Positions 60,785 to 64,000 of a DNA stretch of 64,000 nucleotides are shown piece after piece. This DNA is from Stratiolaelaps scimitus (lineage: Eukaryota; Arthropoda; Arachnida; Mesostigmata; Laelapidae): assembly GCA_019614645.1 (NCBI GenBank), contig JABWDB010000031.1:1860001-1924000 (forward strand), written 5' to 3'. Made by a program: the position numbers and the translations under genes. Position 1 is the stretch's first letter, and each line of letters starts with the position of its first letter. A model generated the notes under the pieces. The model saw only the letters and a program-made list of their open reading frames with translations, made no database searches and was not told the origin of the DNA.

Positions 60785-62950
60785 GTTGTTGCTGCTGCTG
60801 CTGCAACGGTAAGAGCAACAGTAGCAGCAGCAGCAGCTGCGATTTGGTATCGGCCATAGACCGAGGCTTATTTTGTAGCGACATCTGTACCAATTCATAC
60901 ATCGGATCGAGCTGCAGTATCGGAATGATTCAATATTGACTATTGTATGCTATATACACCCTGTCCTGCGGACGCTATCCGACGCACAGTTTAGCATCTC
61001 GGCGTAAATAACGTTGAACGCGACTCTCGCCATGTATCTATTGTCTGTCAACCTGTTGTCGTCTATAAACGTGTATGTGTACTGTACTACGGTGGCCGTG
61101 GGTGACGCCACCGTTTTCAACTGCGGCTTCTGCTGTTCAAGATGGTGATGATGATGTTGTAGTTGTTGCTGCTGCTGCTGGTGACGGTTATCGGCTAATC
61201 TCGGACCGGTTGCCCTTGCCTCATATCGAAGAGACGAAGTTGAAATAGAAAGCGATATACAAACGGGTTGAAGATCTCTGCTGCTGCTGCTGCTGTTCAG
61301 AGCGCGCATTATTTGTTCCCACAACAACAAGCATCACCAGTACGGCGAAACGCTCCGCGCCTCAACCGTTGTACAGTACAGCATTTCGCCTGTCAGTGAT
61401 CGGAGGGTCTCGTCCGTGGCTCGAGATTATACATACACGGTACAATACTTCGCCTATACCATATTCGGTTCCGTTTCGTTCTTCATAGATTCCGCCCTCG
61501 ATCACGGCGTGCCTGCCGGTTTGTCTGACGCCAGTAAATACGTTGGACGTCGTTGAACTGATACTGCTGAATGCTGCCGTGCAATAGTGAGGCCGGAGGC
61601 ACTGTTCGACCGGGTCGTACACCGACGTTGAACGAATGCTCCACGCTTCGCCATGGGGGCCTGCCTCTTGTTTGCCGGCTGCCTCTATATCTATTTCTAG
61701 CAAGCGCGACTGGACGCGCGGACGGCCGACCGACCGACCGACCGACCCGCTGCTGGCCAAGCGTTCGTTCGTTTGGACTGCCAGCTTGGCAGTCGGTTAG
61801 AGACGGATGGAACGCTGTTCAATAAGCGCCGAAATCGAACTTGGGCGAAGCCTTCGTCTCGTCTTGTCGTGCGCACTTTTTCTCTCTGGTTTCTGTCTAT
61901 CGCTTTGAGCCGTCGACGACGACGACGACGGCGGCGGCGGCGGCGCCAATCGTCGAAGGGGGATCATGAGAGCTGGCTCTACGAGAGTCGATCCACCTCC
62001 TCCGGACGACTTTTGCCTGTTTCACTTGCTTGCCCGTTGTTATAGCAGCAACGGCGACAGCAGCAGCAGCAGCAGTTGTAGTCATGATGGTAGTATTCGC
62101 GGCGGTTTCGGCCGCAGCAGCAGCAGCAGCACTTATACTAGCTACACTCTTGCCTCCGTGGCCCCTCTAAATTTCTGGAGGGGCCGGCTAGCCCTGCCGT
62201 CACTCGTCCACATGCATGTCTCTGAGTGTGTGTGTGTGCTAGGCTGAGTGTATCGCTGGCTATCTGCGCGTCTGTATGTGACTGACTGGGTGTGCTGCGA
62301 TATCGAAGCGAGCCACCATGAAACTGGTTTCGGAGGGAACGACGACGAGGAGAGGCGCTGCCAACAGCGGCCGCCGCCGTTGTGATGAAGCCAACAGCAT
62401 CGCTTCTTCTTCTTCAGCGTCTCGGTCTTCAGACGGAGGATGAGGCTCTCCGGCTCTCACTCTGGATGGCTGCTTGCCTGTCCGCCCGCTGGCTCCACTT
62501 GCTGGCGTTGTACGCCTGTGTTTCGTTGTCTGGACGCTGCGCTGGCCAATAGACATTTAGACTTCGATGAGAGACGCTCCGAACGAAACCGAACGGACAG
62601 ACGGATGGCGGCAGCGGCAGCAGCGGCGGCCGCGGCATCATCGGCGGCGTATCGTGGCACCATGGTGGCTTTTGGCCGCCTGGGGCGAACGGACGAAGAA
62701 GGCGCTCCTCACGACAGGTCTCTGATCTCCAACGCTCGTGAAGGTGTGCAGCGGGACGGCCGGCTGTACCACCACAACGACCACTACCTGTACTGCCAGT
62801 ACTACTCCATTACAGCGATTATCTTATACAGTCCAATCCACCTCTGTAGCAGTGATCTCACATCAAAGCATTCCTCTACTAGCACAAAAAACGCAGACGA
62901 GGTTGTCTCGACCTTCTAGTTTACTTGCCAGATTGACGGGTGCTATCTGA
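60785..62950. repeat. CAG/CTG- and GC-rich low-complexity block
   Basis: Many short CAG, CTG, CGA and GCG runs (for example 60789-60836, about 61166-61180, 61281-61293, 61918-61944, 62056-62075, 62115-62131, 62606-62640) and a (GACC)n run near 61728-61748. Several frames are open only because of composition (poly-Q, poly-A, poly-R). It may be the promoter or 5' UTR of a gene outside the window, but no splice-consistent exon was established. Confidence 0.6.
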
Positions 62951-64000
62951 TTGACTGACTGACTGAGCTCGGCAGCATGGTATGGAGTAGGCTAGGTAGA
63001 ACAGTGGAACAGCAATCGGTCCTCAATTCTCGGCAATGTTCATTGTAATACAAATTGTTCCAGGTGATGCCACACTACTGTAGGCGTGTGGCCCACAAAC
63101 AGGAACTAACCTCATGATCTCTCTTGCAAAATAGTAATTATCATAATAATATTATATTTGATAATGATAATCTACAATAAGGAGTTATCAATACTTGGGA
63201 TGACATTTTTAAGCGTCAGGTCGCCACCATGAATGAGTATGGCCGCCTGCGTCATCGAATTCCGATGGATATTACTAAATTCCGATAGTGCCCGTTGTGG
63301 GTGCATGATCAGTTTATGGGTGGGAGTGCATCCCTATGTGGCGAACACAATAGATACCAACAAAAGATGGTACCCGATTCAGATCGACACTTATGTGATG
63401 GGAAGCCTAGGTTAGGTAATATTGATTGAGATCTTAGCAGATTCCCTGTATGAAAAACAATGATTCAAGGGCAATGTTTGTTGTATATATATATATATAT
63501 ATCGCGAACCCAGAGTGTCAGAAGTATTGTATCGGTGGTATTACAGGTAAATAATAATTATACTCTGATCATGATGGGCGTCCACGCAGTGGAATGGTGT
63601 AATGATTTGCTGAATATTGTACGATAAACTAATTTTACTTCGGCGGTGCCGCGCAATGAGGTTCAACTGAGATCTCTCGAATTCCCGAGTCCCAGTTGAT
63701 GTGCAGTAGGTCCTCCTAATCTTGACAATGCGCGTTAAGATTACGAGCAAATCGATTATGTTTATAGCTTATATCAACATACGGTCCTAACAGTGTTCGG
63801 CCGATCCAGGTAACCCTCAACTCGCCCGCAGTAGTAGAGCGGTCCGATTATAACAATCACTTCTTCAACGCGAAGCTTTAAGCATCGCGAAGGTAGGCGT
63901 CATGATGATGAGCCTTGTGTGGTGGTGGTGTGGGGGGGGCTATCTTTGGTCTTAGGCGTAGTCATTCCCGCGACAAGCTCTCCGCTGCATGAATTCAGCG
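62951..64000. other. Gene-free right edge
   Basis: No supported gene. A (TA)n tract at 63485-63502 and otherwise AT-rich DNA. Confidence 0.45.

Noticed and set aside
60950..61330. Minus-strand frame with poly-Q/poly-H, resembling a transcription factor
   Set aside because: Composition follows CAG/CTG runs; no DNA-binding domain and no exon boundaries consistent with a gene.
62440..62919. Plus-strand frame with poly-Ala (possible gene start)
   Set aside because: Driven by GCG/GCA repeats in the DNA; no downstream exon could be linked.

Overview
The window reads as nuclear DNA of an animal, most likely an arthropod. It has spliced genes with GT/AG introns, animal-type orthologs (CLASRP, DTD1, DMAC2L, a trehalose/glucose-type sugar porter), many (TA)n microsatellites, R1-clade and CR1-like LINEs, a Tc1-like transposon and tRNA-derived SINEs. 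A mite or tick is plausible, but the sequence alone does not fix the species. There are no bacterial operons, CRISPR arrays or phage genes.

Layout. 1-3673 (minus): a GC-rich, 5'-truncated R1-clade LINE sits in the gag gene of an LTR retrotransposon; both are dead. 6080-8127 (plus): a CR1/Jockey-like LINE fragment whose reverse-transcriptase ORF is still open. 9819-11539 (plus): DMAC2L (ATP5S-like), three exons. 11600-15360: retroelement 3' ends, a SINE and dispersed repeats. 15496-24353 (minus): CLASRP, ten exons, 819 codons, all splice phases consistent. 25666-29329 (plus): DTD1, four exons, head-to-head with CLASRP; its intron 2 holds a Tc1-like transposon that itself holds a SINE. 29468-32860 (plus): a second R1-clade LINE with 11-bp target-site duplications, a poly(A) tail and a 121-bp inverted duplication at its 5' end. 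36223-37900: a highly decayed LINE with a SINE inside. 44410-52681 (plus): a 515-residue sugar transporter, five exons. 52700-64000: no convincing gene; two mini-retroposon insertions with clear target-site duplications, palindromes and a CAG/CTG-rich block.

The four host genes look functionally independent: splicing regulation (CLASRP), tRNA proofreading (DTD1), mitochondrial ATP synthase/complex assembly (DMAC2L) and sugar uptake (transporter). The exons and phases were worked out by hand from the DNA and the known protein families. The most informative material is the layered transposable-element record, where several insertions can be delimited to the base by their target-site duplications. 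I saw no evidence for a new enzymatic system; the best candidates for undescribed biology are the SINE family, its 54-56-bp insertions and the inverted 5' end of the LINE.
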